DNA from: an uncultured Bacteroidales bacterium
Lineage (GTDB): Bacteria; Bacteroidota; Bacteroidia; Bacteroidales; ML635J-15
Reading direction: 5' to 3'
Assembly: GCA_937982115.1 (NCBI GenBank)
Contig: CALJNE010000004.1
Span: 16,280-80,279 of the forward strand
Length of the DNA: 64,000 bases
The translations under genes were made by a program, and so were the position numbers. This document shows, one piece after another, positions 37,447 to 45,244 of the stretch. The notes below the pieces were generated by a model. The model was not told the DNA's origin, did no database searches, and saw only the letters and a program-made list of their open reading frames with translations. Position 1 is the stretch's first letter. Each line of letters opens with the position of its first letter.

Positions 37447-38349
37447 ATGAAAAAACAAAATAAAGCATATCTTTTTGCACTGTCTGCTGTTCTTTGCTGG
37501 TCAACGGTTGGAACGGCATTCAAATTAACTCTCCAATACCTTGATAATTTCAACATGTTGTTTTGGGCAGTGCCTTTTGCAATTTTTATTGTTAGTATTT
37601 TTCTGTTTTTTGAAAAACAAAAATTTAAACTGTTAACTTTTAAAGAATTCTTGTTTTCGGCAATTGGAGGTTTTTTAAATCCATTTTTTTATTACCTGAT
37701 ATTGTTCAAGGCTTATGATGTGCTGGCGGCTCAGGAAGCTCTAACGCTTAACTATTTATGGCCTGTTGTTCTGGTATTACTCTCAATTCCTGTTTTAAAA
37801 CAAAAGATAAACTTTATCGGAATTTTTGCCTTATTGATTTCATTTTTCGGAAGTCTTTTTATCGCAACACATGGTAATGTTTTTTCTCTCAGTTTTTCAA
37901 ACTCTTACGGTGTATTTCTGGCAATACTGAGTACTTTTATCTGGGCTGCCTTCTGGCTGTTAAATCTTTTTGATAAAAGAAACGAAAGCACAAAACTTTT
38001 CTATAATTTTAGTTTGGGAATGATTTACTTAATTATTTACGGAATAATTACTCAAAAAATTAAAATTCCTGAATTTTACGGCTTAGCAGGGGCTGCTTAC
38101 ATCGGGATTTTTGAAATGGGCTTGACCTTTTTTCTCTGGTTAAAAGCCTTATCGCTTTCGTCGAATACAGCAAAAGTTTCAAATCTTATTTTTCTGTCTC
38201 CGTTTATTTCCTTGATAATAATTTCTGTAGTTTTAAAAGAATCCATTTCATATTCAACAGTTGTTGGATTAATTTTAATTATCAGCGGAATACTCATTCA
38301 AAGATTTTACGGTTCTCAAAAAGAATGTGATACTAAAAATGTCGGGTAG
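37447..38349 (+). CDS. EamA/DMT-family transporter
   Basis: 300 residues with ten predicted membrane helices in two EamA repeats (first repeat starts AYLFALSAVLCWSTVGTAFKLTLQYLDN; second GVFLAILSTFIWAAFWLLNLF). Such permeases export amino acids or metabolites; the substrate is not readable. Its last 17 bases overlap the 3' end of the convergent DSD1-like gene. A D-amino-acid or threonine role shared with that neighbour is possible but unproven. Confidence 0.88.
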   Translation: MKKQNKAYLFALSAVLCWSTVGTAFKLTLQYLDNFNMLFWAVPFAIFIVSIFLFFEKQKFKLLTFKEFLFSAIGGFLNPFFYYLILFKAYDVLAAQEALTLNYLWPVVLVLLSIPVLKQKINFIGIFALLISFFGSLFIATHGNVFSLSFSNSYGVFLAILSTFIWAAFWLLNLFDKRNESTKLFYNFSLGMIYLIIYGIITQKIKIPEFYGLAGAAYIGIFEMGLTFFLWLKALSLSSNTAKVSNLIFLSPFISLIIISVVLKESISYSTVVGLILIISGILIQRFYGSQKECDTKNVG

Positions 38350-39397
38350 AATTTTTCATGTAATTTGCCACCAAACAAACGTGAACAGGAATTATTTCAA
38401 CAAGGTCCCCAACATGAAAGTTTCTAACATTACAAGTACTGATTTTTATTATTCCATGTTCTTGTGATAAGGATATCAGGTTTTCGTCAATATCTGTTTT
38501 TAAATTATTTGAAATATGCGAAATTGCTTTTCCAAAAATATTTTGACCTCCCCAATCCAGAAATTCTTTTCCAAAGTGAACAGAACCACCGTGTATGACA
38601 ATTTCGTTTCTACCTTCGTTAATGTCAACAACCGGACAAAAAACCGAGGCAGCGATATCATCTAATTTACAAACCTGCTTTTGCAACATCATTAAATCAT
38701 AATACACAAAATTTCCGGGTCTTATTTCATCTATATCGTTAAAATTTCGGAATACAGAACATGACGGAGTATCCCCAATTGATAACAAAGGCGAATATTC
38801 TGAAAAACGAACCTTTAGTTTTCTTAACTTTTCATACGATTTCGATGCGGTATATAAAATTTCATTTTTATCTTTACAAGAATAAGTTTCGCCTGTGTGG
38901 GATAAAAAACCTTTGAAAACAAGATTCTCTGAATTAGAAATATTTTCTAACATTTTTTCTATTGAGTTGAAATCATCAAAATCAATTCCACTGCGATTTT
39001 GACCTGTATTTATTTCAATCCAAGCATTTGCTTTTATATTTTTAAATTTAGAAACCAACTGCAACGATTCTAGATTGGAAAAACATAATCCTAAAACAGT
39101 ATTTTTAACCAATATGTTCAAATTTCGCTGCTCTCTGACATTAACCGAGAAAGCAATAGTAATGTCGCGAAATCCGAATTGTCTGAAAAAAAGAGCCATC
39201 TCAACGGAAGAAACCGTAATTTTTTCTATTCCAAAATTTTTAAAAATTTTTGCAGTAAAGGCATTATTATGCGTTTTAAAATGAGGTCTGAAAACACAAT
39301 TCTCAGGTAGTCCTTTCATCATATTTTCAATATTTTTGATTACCTGAGAAGTGTTTACAACAAAAGTAGGTGATTTAATTTTAGAATATTTAATCAT
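38333..39397 (-). CDS. DSD1-like PLP enzyme (D-serine dehydratase / D-threonine aldolase family)
   Basis: 354 residues. The N-terminal alanine-racemase-type barrel has the PLP Lys in VFRPHFKTHNN. The C-terminal domain has the zinc-site pattern of DSD1-type enzymes: LSQEHGII and IPVHVCLV (HxC). Such enzymes cleave or dehydrate D-hydroxy-amino acids such as D-threonine or D-serine. The exact reaction cannot be set from sequence. The gene faces the EamA transporter tail to tail and overlaps it by 17 bases. Confidence 0.87.
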   Translation of the reverse strand: MIKYSKIKSPTFVVNTSQVIKNIENMMKGLPENCVFRPHFKTHNNAFTAKIFKNFGIEKITVSSVEMALFFRQFGFRDITIAFSVNVREQRNLNILVKNTVLGLCFSNLESLQLVSKFKNIKANAWIEINTGQNRSGIDFDDFNSIEKMLENISNSENLVFKGFLSHTGETYSCKDKNEILYTASKSYEKLRKLKVRFSEYSPLLSIGDTPSCSVFRNFNDIDEIRPGNFVYYDLMMLQKQVCKLDDIAASVFCPVVDINEGRNEIVIHGGSVHFGKEFLDWGGQNIFGKAISHISNNLKTDIDENLISLSQEHGIIKISTCNVRNFHVGDLVEIIPVHVCLVANYMKNSTRHF

Positions 39398-39416
39398 TTT
39401 AAATTAAATTAATAGG

Positions 39417-39959
39417 TTAGTTTTTTCCCTTCTCCCCAACAAAATTATCGGATTTGTTTTTAAACAAAATATTAAAAGATGTTAGACTACCATAACATCT
39501 TGTAATATATTGTTGACATGCTATTTTTTCATCCTCGGGCAAATTACTGGCATTCACTTTTTGCTCCAAAACTCGCAGTCTATCACGAATCATAATGATT
39601 TTGTTAAAGAAAGTTGCAATTGGCATTTCATAAGTTTTTAAATCTCCACTGCCTGGCTTTAAAATTATAGTTCCTCCTCGCCATTTATCTGCGATATGAA
39701 CGGTTTCCTGAATATCAGAAAAATTACGCAATATATTAATCAAAGTTTGTTCAATAATTTCCATGCTTACCAAATCATCAGGTTGCTCAATTAAATCAAG
39801 CACTTCAATATCACTACTTGTTTTTAAAATCTCACGCATCCCAAAATCTTGGAATGTAATAATATATGAAGCTGTTTTTACCTGAACAACAACACCAAAA
39901 CCATATTCCTTGTGATTAACTCTTGACCCTGGACCCAATAAATATTTATCATCAATCAT
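39417..39959 (-). CDS. Hypothetical protein with N-terminal Tudor-like fold
   Basis: 180 residues. The N-terminus LLGPGSRVNHKEYGFGVVVQVKTASYIITFQDFGMREIL resembles the small Tudor-like domain at the C-terminus of UvrD/PcrA-type helicases (GxxVxHxxFGxGxV). The remainder, with KWRGGTIILKPGSGDLKTYEMPIATFFNKIIMIRDRLRVLEQKV, is helical and unassigned. It may be a nucleic-acid or polymerase-binding protein, which is inference. It lies divergent from the arsenic operon, with about 96 bases between the starts. Confidence 0.65.
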   Translation of the reverse strand: MIDDKYLLGPGSRVNHKEYGFGVVVQVKTASYIITFQDFGMREILKTSSDIEVLDLIEQPDDLVSMEIIEQTLINILRNFSDIQETVHIADKWRGGTIILKPGSGDLKTYEMPIATFFNKIIMIRDRLRVLEQKVNASNLPEDEKIACQQYITRCYGSLTSFNILFKNKSDNFVGEKGKN

Positions 39960-39993
39960 ATTATATTTTTTTTAACAAAAATATATTTTTTTT

Positions 39994-40015
39994 AAATAAT
40001 TATTTCGTATTTTTG
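39994..40015 (+). promoter_or_regulatory. Predicted promoter and operator of the arsenic operon
   Basis: A TATTTTTG box (40008-40015) lies 40 bases before the first gene. A perfect 12-bp palindrome AAATAATTATTT (39994-40005) adjoins it, where an ArsR repressor would sit. No good TTTG box is seen upstream. In such AT-rich DNA short palindromes arise by chance. Confidence 0.35.
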
Positions 40016-40055
40016 CAAAGTGTAAAAATGATTTTAAATTTTAAAACAAAAATAT

Positions 40056-40301
40056 ATGGAAATTAAAATTTTAGGTCCCGGATGTCCCAAGTGTAAACAA
40101 CTTCACCGATTAGTAACATCAGTTGTCGAAGAAAATAACATTAATGCAACAGTATCAAAAGTGGAAGATATAGTAGAAATAATGAATTATGGGGTTATGG
40201 TTACTCCCACTTTAATTATTAATGACAAAATTGTAATGAAAGGAATAGTACCTTCAAAAGAAGAATTAAAAAGAAAATTAGAAGAATTTTTAAATGGATA
40301 A
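40056..40301 (+). CDS. Mini-thioredoxin (TM0996/MTH895 type) with CPKC
   Basis: 81 residues. The redox motif is CPKC at 10-13 (ILGPGCPKCKQL) and the cis-Pro segment is MVTPTLIINDKIVMKG, the layout of the small MTH895 thioredoxins. It opens the arsenic operon and overlaps arsR by 8 bases. By recall, an equivalent small redox protein (ArsE) occurs with ArsF and ArsG in a Shewanella organoarsenical operon; an electron-donor role here is inference. Confidence 0.9.
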   Translation: MEIKILGPGCPKCKQLHRLVTSVVEENNINATVSKVEDIVEIMNYGVMVTPTLIINDKIVMKGIVPSKEELKRKLEEFLNG

Positions 40302-40596
40302 AGTAGAAAAATATTCCGAAGATATTATGCTATTAGCAAAATATGCTAAAGTATTAAGTCATCCTGCAAGAATTTTTATTATAAAAGAATTATTAAAGAT
40401 CAATTCGTGCTGTTATAGTTCCAACATAGTTGAAAAAATTCCAATTCAACGTTCAACATTATCTCAACATTTAAAAGAGCTAAAATATGTTGGATTAATT
40501 AAAGGCGAGGTAGAACCACCCTTTATTAAGTACTGTTTAGATAAAGAGAATTGGGAAAAATGTAAAAATATTATAAATCAATTTATTAACGAATAA
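40294..40596 (+). CDS. arsR: ArsR/SmtB-family transcriptional repressor
   Basis: 100 residues, a winged-helix ArsR. The recognition region is IPIQRSTLSQHLKELKYVGLIKGE. Candidate metalloid-binding Cys are C39-C40 (INSCCYSS, just before the HTH) plus C81 and C90 (YCLDKENWEKC); this differs from the CVC of E. coli ArsR and resembles CC-type sensors. It would bind the operator in the 39960-40055 region and release on As(III). It is coupled by 8-base overlap to the mini-thioredoxin. Confidence 0.9.
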   Translation: MDKVEKYSEDIMLLAKYAKVLSHPARIFIIKELLKINSCCYSSNIVEKIPIQRSTLSQHLKELKYVGLIKGEVEPPFIKYCLDKENWEKCKNIINQFINE

Positions 40597-40606
40597 TTCA
40601 AAAACT

Positions 40607-41023
40607 ATGAAAAAATTATTATTTACTAATTTAATTTTATTAGTGTCAGTTATAATGTATTCTCAGAATGCAGAGTTTTATTATTTTAAAGCCAATCTTT
40701 CATGTTGCCAAGCTAGAGCTTGTAATGCTTTGGAAGGAGAATTAAAATCTCTAATTGAGACTAGCTTCCCCAAAGGAGATGTGAAATTTAAAACAATTAT
40801 GATCGCCGACGAAAATAATAAAGATATTATAAATAAATATCAAGCAAAATCTCAAACCTGCATTTTAATAGTAAAAAAACGCAATTCTGAATTTTGGTAT
40901 GATATGACTCCTTTTGTGAAAAAATATCAATATGCAAAAGAAGATGAAAAAAAACTTCGTGGACAAGAACTAGTTTTAGAAATTCAAAAAAATATAAAAT
41001 TAAAGAAGAAACATAATATTTAA
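40607..41023 (+). CDS. ArsF-like secreted thiol protein (CC-x4-C variant)
   Basis: 138 residues with a signal peptide (MKKLLFTNLILLVSVIMYSQ). The mature part starts EFYYFKANLSCCQARACNALEGELKSL, which aligns with YYFHATHRCNTCIEIENKTKLV of the gene at 44400, so it belongs to the same family. Instead of CxxC it carries C33-C34 and C39. The rest keeps an INKYQAKSQTCILIV segment with another Cys. It may bind or pass arsenicals in the periplasm or work as a redox partner; inference only. Spacing to arsG is 9 bases. Confidence 0.65.
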   Translation: MKKLLFTNLILLVSVIMYSQNAEFYYFKANLSCCQARACNALEGELKSLIETSFPKGDVKFKTIMIADENNKDIINKYQAKSQTCILIVKKRNSEFWYDMTPFVKKYQYAKEDEKKLRGQELVLEIQKNIKLKKKHNI

Positions 41024-41032
41024 TACATTTTT

Positions 41033-41749
41033 ATGATTGAATACTTACAAAATATTGCCTATAATTCTGATTTTCCAATACCTGCTGCATTTTTTCTCGG
41101 TTTATTAACAGCAATAAGTCCATGCCCATTAGCAACAAATATTTCTGCTATTGGTTTTATTAGCAAAGATCTTGAAAATAAAAATAAAGTTTTTATTAAC
41201 GGCATATTTTACACAATTGGACGTTTGGTAACATATACTTTATTGGGAATTATATTAATATCTATTTTAAAACAAGGTGCCAGCATATATAAAATTCAGA
41301 GATTTATAAATAGTAATGGGGAATATTTTATTGGACCTATGCTCTTAATTTTTGGTATTTTTATGCTCGACCTAATAAAAATAAAATTACCATTTTCATC
41401 TGGAAAAATATATAATTTAAGTCAAAAATTTACAAAAGCCGGAAAATTAAATTCTTTTATTTTAGGGATTCTGTTTGCATTAGCATTTTGTCCATATAGT
41501 GGTGTTTTATATTTTGGTGCATTGATACCATTATCCTTAAGTGCTTCATCTGGGTACTTTTTACCATCAATATATGGAATTGCAACAGGAATACCAGTAA
41601 TTATTTTTGCTTGGATTTTAGCTTATAGTGTAACTAGTATCGGTAAAGCCTATAACAACATTAAAACTTTTGAGCTTTGGTTTAGAAAAATTGTAGCGTT
41701 AGTATTTATTTTTTTTGGATTATATTACTTTAAAATTTTTTTTATATAA
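41033..41749 (+). CDS. CcdA/DsbD-fold permease, ArsG-like
   Basis: 238 residues with six or more membrane helices. Two conserved Pro-Cys elements are ISPCPLATN (Cys31) and AFCPYSGVL (Cys153), the layout of CcdA-type membrane thiol carriers. The TAISPCPLATNISAIGFISKDLENK stretch is what I recall for ArsG-family organoarsenical permeases. In this operon it could export aromatic or methylated As(III) species, or pass electrons to the ArsF-like thiol proteins. The two roles cannot be separated by sequence. Confidence 0.8.
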   Translation: MIEYLQNIAYNSDFPIPAAFFLGLLTAISPCPLATNISAIGFISKDLENKNKVFINGIFYTIGRLVTYTLLGIILISILKQGASIYKIQRFINSNGEYFIGPMLLIFGIFMLDLIKIKLPFSSGKIYNLSQKFTKAGKLNSFILGILFALAFCPYSGVLYFGALIPLSLSASSGYFLPSIYGIATGIPVIIFAWILAYSVTSIGKAYNNIKTFELWFRKIVALVFIFFGLYYFKIFFI

Positions 41750-41758
41750 TAACTTAAG

Positions 41759-43102
41759 ATGGAAACAAAAAAAGAATTAAAAATTTTAGTGTGGATAATA
41801 GTTTTGTTTTTAACAGCATTCTTCTTACCAATTGAAAGTGCTAGATTTAATGAAGCCATTTATGCTACGTTTGATTTAATTAAATGGTATGCCCGCGAAC
41901 ATGTTATTCTATGTTTATTACCAGCTTTTTTTATTGCAGGAGTTATTTCAATTTTTATAAGTCAAGCCTCTGTAATAAAGTATTTTGGGGCAAATGCTAA
42001 AAAATGGATTTCTTATACAGTTGCAGCCGTTTCTGGAACTATTTTAGCCGTTTGTTCATGCACAATTTTACCTTTATTTTCCAGTATTCATAAAAGAGGT
42101 GCTGGATTAGGTCCTGCAATTGCATTTCTTTATTCTGGTCCTGCTATAAATATTTTAGCAATAATTTTAACCGCGCGCATATTAGGTTTTGAAATGGGCA
42201 TTGCCAGAGTTGTGGGAGCAGTATCATTTAGTGTTATCATTGGATTAATAATGGCTTTAATTTATCGAAAAGAAGAGAATATAAAAAAAGAAGAGCAAAT
42301 GAATCTTGTTAGTCCACCTGAAAAACGCCCATTATGGCAAACAGCATTACATTTTTTCACTCTGGTATTAATTCTAGTATTTGCAAATTGGGGAGCACCA
42401 AATAATGGTCAAACATCAGGAGTATGGTATAATATATACTCAAATAAATGGCTCATAACATCAATATTAAGTATTGTTCTAATGTTTTCATTAATTTATG
42501 TGCTCAAAATTAAATGGCAATGGGTAATTGTTGCTGGTATTATTACAGCCACATCTGGGATAATATCTTTTAATTTAATCGAAAACACTAAAATTGCTCC
42601 ACTAGTCCCAATGATTATTGGAATCATTTCTTTAAGTGTTATAACAATTTTTGATAAAAATGATGAAGATAATAAATCATGGACAATAACCAGTTGGGAT
42701 TTTATGAAACAAATAATGCCTTTACTTGCTTTTGGGGTTATTATTGCGGGATTCCTTCTAGGTTCTACTCATGATAATGTAAAAATTTCAGGAATAATTC
42801 CTGATGAATGGATTCAATCTTTAGTTGGAGGTAATAGCATTTTTTCTAATTTTTTTGCTTCGATTGTAGGAGCTTTCATGTATTTCGCCACATTAACAGA
42901 GGTGCCAATTTTGCAAGGATTAATTGCTTCCGGAATGGGAAAAGGACCAGCTTTGGCATTATTGTTAGCCGGACCATCTTTGTCATTACCAAATATGCTA
43001 GTTATTCGTGGGGTAATTGGAACGCAAAAAACTTTAGTTTATGTAAGTTTGGTTGTTATTATGGCTACTGTCGCAGGGTTAATTTATGGTTCTATATTTT
43101 AA
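41759..43102 (+). CDS. arsP: ArsP-type permease (organoarsenical efflux)
   Basis: 447 residues, the DUF318/ArsP permease family with two half-permease blocks of membrane helices. Signature AVCSCTILPLFSSIHKRGAGLGPAIAFLYSGPAIN is in the first half, and GPALALLLAGPSLSLPNMLVI in the second. ArsP exports trivalent organoarsenicals such as methylarsenite in other bacteria. The central part (residues ~150-220) is a cytoplasmic loop rich in Lys and Glu. Its position between arsG-like and rhodanese genes supports a metalloid role. Confidence 0.87.
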   Translation: METKKELKILVWIIVLFLTAFFLPIESARFNEAIYATFDLIKWYAREHVILCLLPAFFIAGVISIFISQASVIKYFGANAKKWISYTVAAVSGTILAVCSCTILPLFSSIHKRGAGLGPAIAFLYSGPAINILAIILTARILGFEMGIARVVGAVSFSVIIGLIMALIYRKEENIKKEEQMNLVSPPEKRPLWQTALHFFTLVLILVFANWGAPNNGQTSGVWYNIYSNKWLITSILSIVLMFSLIYVLKIKWQWVIVAGIITATSGIISFNLIENTKIAPLVPMIIGIISLSVITIFDKNDEDNKSWTITSWDFMKQIMPLLAFGVIIAGFLLGSTHDNVKISGIIPDEWIQSLVGGNSIFSNFFASIVGAFMYFATLTEVPILQGLIASGMGKGPALALLLAGPSLSLPNMLVIRGVIGTQKTLVYVSLVVIMATVAGLIYGSIF

Positions 43103-43118
43103 ATTATAAATTATAATT

Positions 43119-43544
43119 ATGTTATTAAATAAAGCAAAATTATTATCATTTTTTTCTGGAAATGTTTATAGTATATCTCCCAAAGATGCATATAATCTTT
43201 GTATCGAAGGAATGATACTCGTTGATATTAGAGATAAATCCTTAGTGGAATTTAAAAAATTTGATGTTCCACAAATATTTTATTTACCTATAGAATCCAT
43301 AGATTTAAATTATAATAGTCTTAACAATAAGGATATATATATTATTGCTGATTCTTCCGGTCTTTATAGTAAAGACATTACATTATTTTTAAATAAAAAA
43401 GGGTTTGATAATGTGTTTAATCTTTCAGGAGGAATTTTAGACTGGGAAAGAAGTGGTTTACCTGTAATTACAAATAATAAAGTAATGTTGTCAGGTTCAT
43501 GTACGTGTCAGTTGAAATTTAGAAATTATAATGATAAGTCTTAA
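43119..43544 (+). CDS. Rhodanese-fold protein lacking the catalytic Cys, with CTC tail
   Basis: 141 residues. The fold is read from ILVDIRDKSLVEFKKFDV and GFDNVFNLSGGILDWERSGLPV. At the active-site loop, where rhodaneses have YCxxGxRS, this protein reads IIADSSGLYS, so the Cys is absent. A C-terminal tail ends SGSCTCQLKF with C128-T-C130. It may bind sulfur or metalloid through the tail rather than carry out sulfur transfer; inference. It sits 16 bases after arsP and 10 before the DGC gene. Confidence 0.8.
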   Translation: MLLNKAKLLSFFSGNVYSISPKDAYNLCIEGMILVDIRDKSLVEFKKFDVPQIFYLPIESIDLNYNSLNNKDIYIIADSSGLYSKDITLFLNKKGFDNVFNLSGGILDWERSGLPVITNNKVMLSGSCTCQLKFRNYNDKS

Positions 43545-43554
43545 AAAATGAAAA

Positions 43555-43923
43555 ATGGGAAGTAAAGAAACCTGTTTATGCGGAATAAGCGAATATATAG
43601 TGTTGTCATGTTCGGGAGCATGTGACCTAGGACAAATTACCGACATGGTAGCACGCAGATTAAGAGATAATGGGGTTAGAAAAATGAATTGTCTTGCTGC
43701 TGTTGGTGCAGGATTAGATGATTACATAGAAAATTTTAGAAAATCCAATTTATTAATGTTAGATGGGTGTAATTCATGTTGTGGTAAAAATACTCTCCTT
43801 AAAAATAATATAAATAACTTTATACATTTCAAACTTACAGACTTGAGACTTGAAAAATATAAAACTCCTATAAATGATGATATTATAAAAAAGGTTTATG
43901 ATGAAGTAGAAATAATATATTAA
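43555..43923 (+). CDS. DGC-domain Cys-rich putative zinc-binding protein
   Basis: 122 residues. The DGC signature is present: VLSCSGACDLGQITDMVARRL, then MNCLAAVGAG and MLDGCNSCCGKNTL. In all ten Cys occur in the first 85 residues. The family is annotated as putative metal-binding, and its function is unknown. In this operon a metalloid or thiol role is likely (inference). Another reading frame starts one base register away at 43548 and stops after 5 codons, so the ATG at 43555 is preferred. Confidence 0.85.
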   Translation: MGSKETCLCGISEYIVLSCSGACDLGQITDMVARRLRDNGVRKMNCLAAVGAGLDDYIENFRKSNLLMLDGCNSCCGKNTLLKNNINNFIHFKLTDLRLEKYKTPINDDIIKKVYDEVEIIY

Positions 43924-43935
43924 AATTAAAATCAT

Positions 43936-44376
43936 ATGAAAAGAAAAAAACAGTACTTTAAAAAACTTGTATTTTTAGGATTTATATTATTAAATATAGT
44001 ATTTTCATGTAAAAATACTAATAAAAAAGCCAATGAAAATGTCGAAGAATTTGGTTTCACTAAAAAAGCGACCATTGCTTATTTTCATGGCGATAGAAGA
44101 TGTCCTACTTGTATAACTGTAGGAGATTTAGCAAAAAACACTTACGAAAGTTTTTTTAAAGAAAATCAAGATGTTGAATTTTATGAAATAAATATTGATA
44201 AAGATAATAATATAAAAATAGCTGAAAAATATGAAGTTGCCGGTTCAGCTTTGATAATAATTGGAAAAAATAACTTTCAAGATATCACTGGTTTTGCATT
44301 TAAAAATGCAACCACAAATCCCGAGTTAATTAAAAATAAAATTATTGAATTAGTAAATCAATATCTTGAAGATTAA
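43936..44376 (+). CDS. ArsF-like lipoprotein thiol protein (CPTC)
   Basis: 146 residues. Lipoprotein signal with lipobox IVFSCKN (Cys25). The mature part has IAYFHGDRRCPTCITVGDLAKNTYESFF with C56-P-T-C59 in a thioredoxin-like first loop, then VEFYEINIDKDNNIKIAEKYEVAGSALIII. It belongs with the ArsF family that I recall as associated with nitroaromatic arsenical (roxarsone) handling. Anchoring by lipid places it at the periplasmic face. Next gene is a paralog. Confidence 0.8.
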   Translation: MKRKKQYFKKLVFLGFILLNIVFSCKNTNKKANENVEEFGFTKKATIAYFHGDRRCPTCITVGDLAKNTYESFFKENQDVEFYEINIDKDNNIKIAEKYEVAGSALIIIGKNNFQDITGFAFKNATTNPELIKNKIIELVNQYLED

Positions 44377-44399
44377 TTTTTTTAAAAATTATATCAATT

Positions 44400-44807
44400 A
44401 TGAAAAAGATATTTTTAACAATCATAGTATTATTCACATTTTTCTTGTATGGAATTGCACAAAAACAAAATCCCAAAGTAATAGTTTATTATTTTCATGC
44501 AACACATCGTTGCAATACCTGTATTGAAATTGAAAACAAAACTAAATTAGTTTTGTTTCAAGATTTCAAAGATGAATTAATTAATGGCATAATACAATTT
44601 CAATCATTTGATTACGAAGATCCAACCAATCAAAAAATTGTAAAAAAATATTTTGCTTATGGGTCAACATTACTTCTGGTTTATCCAAGTGATGAGACAA
44701 AAAATGTTGAACTTACTGAAGTAGCATTTCAATATGTTGTAAATAAACCAGAAAAATTTAAAGAAATATTATCACAAGAAATCGAAAAGTTAATTCAAAG
44801 TAATTAA
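44400..44807 (+). CDS. ArsF-like secreted thiol protein (CNTC)
   Basis: 135 residues with a signal peptide (MKKIFLTIIVLFTFFLYGIAQ) but no lipobox. Core VIVYYFHATHRCNTCIEIENKTKLVLF has C38-N-T-C41. It is clearly paralogous to the gene just upstream (same YFH....RCxTC layout) and to the one at 40607. The operon therefore codes for a lipid-anchored and two soluble members of the same family. The substrate of each is unknown. Confidence 0.8.
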   Translation: MKKIFLTIIVLFTFFLYGIAQKQNPKVIVYYFHATHRCNTCIEIENKTKLVLFQDFKDELINGIIQFQSFDYEDPTNQKIVKKYFAYGSTLLLVYPSDETKNVELTEVAFQYVVNKPEKFKEILSQEIEKLIQSN

Positions 44808-44817
44808 AACAAATTTT

Positions 44818-45243
44818 ATGAAAATTTTAATACTATGTACTGGTAATTCTTGCCGATCTCAAATGGCACATGGATTTTTACAATCTTTTGATCCTGAAAT
44901 AACTGTATGCTCGGCAGGGACAGAGGCAACAGGGAAATTAAATTCTAAAGCAGTAGAAGTAATGAAAGAAATTGGGATTGATATATCGCACCACACTTCA
45001 GACCCGGTTGAAAAATATCTTGATGATGAGTGGGATTATGTTATTACAGTTTGTGGAGGAGCAAATGAAAATTGTCCTACTTTTTTGGGTAAAGTAAAAA
45101 ACAGGCTACATATTGGATTTGATGATCCAACATATTCAGTCGGTAGTGAAGATTTCATTATGTCTGAATATAGAAGAGTAAGAGACGAAATAAAGGATGC
45201 TTTTTGGAAATTTTATTTAAATAATATTAAAAATAAAAAATAA
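44818..45243 (+). CDS. arsC: Arsenate reductase, low-MW phosphatase type
   Basis: 141 residues. The P-loop CTGNSCRS holds nucleophile Cys7, and the redox pair is C79 and C86 in VCGGANENCP, as in pI258 ArsC. DDPTYSVGSEDF carries the acid Asp. It reduces arsenate to arsenite with electrons from thioredoxin. trxA at 5.6 kb or the mini-thioredoxin at 40 kb could serve. It directly precedes acr3. Confidence 0.95.
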   Translation: MKILILCTGNSCRSQMAHGFLQSFDPEITVCSAGTEATGKLNSKAVEVMKEIGIDISHHTSDPVEKYLDDEWDYVITVCGGANENCPTFLGKVKNRLHIGFDDPTYSVGSEDFIMSEYRRVRDEIKDAFWKFYLNNIKNKK

Positions 45244-45244
45244 T

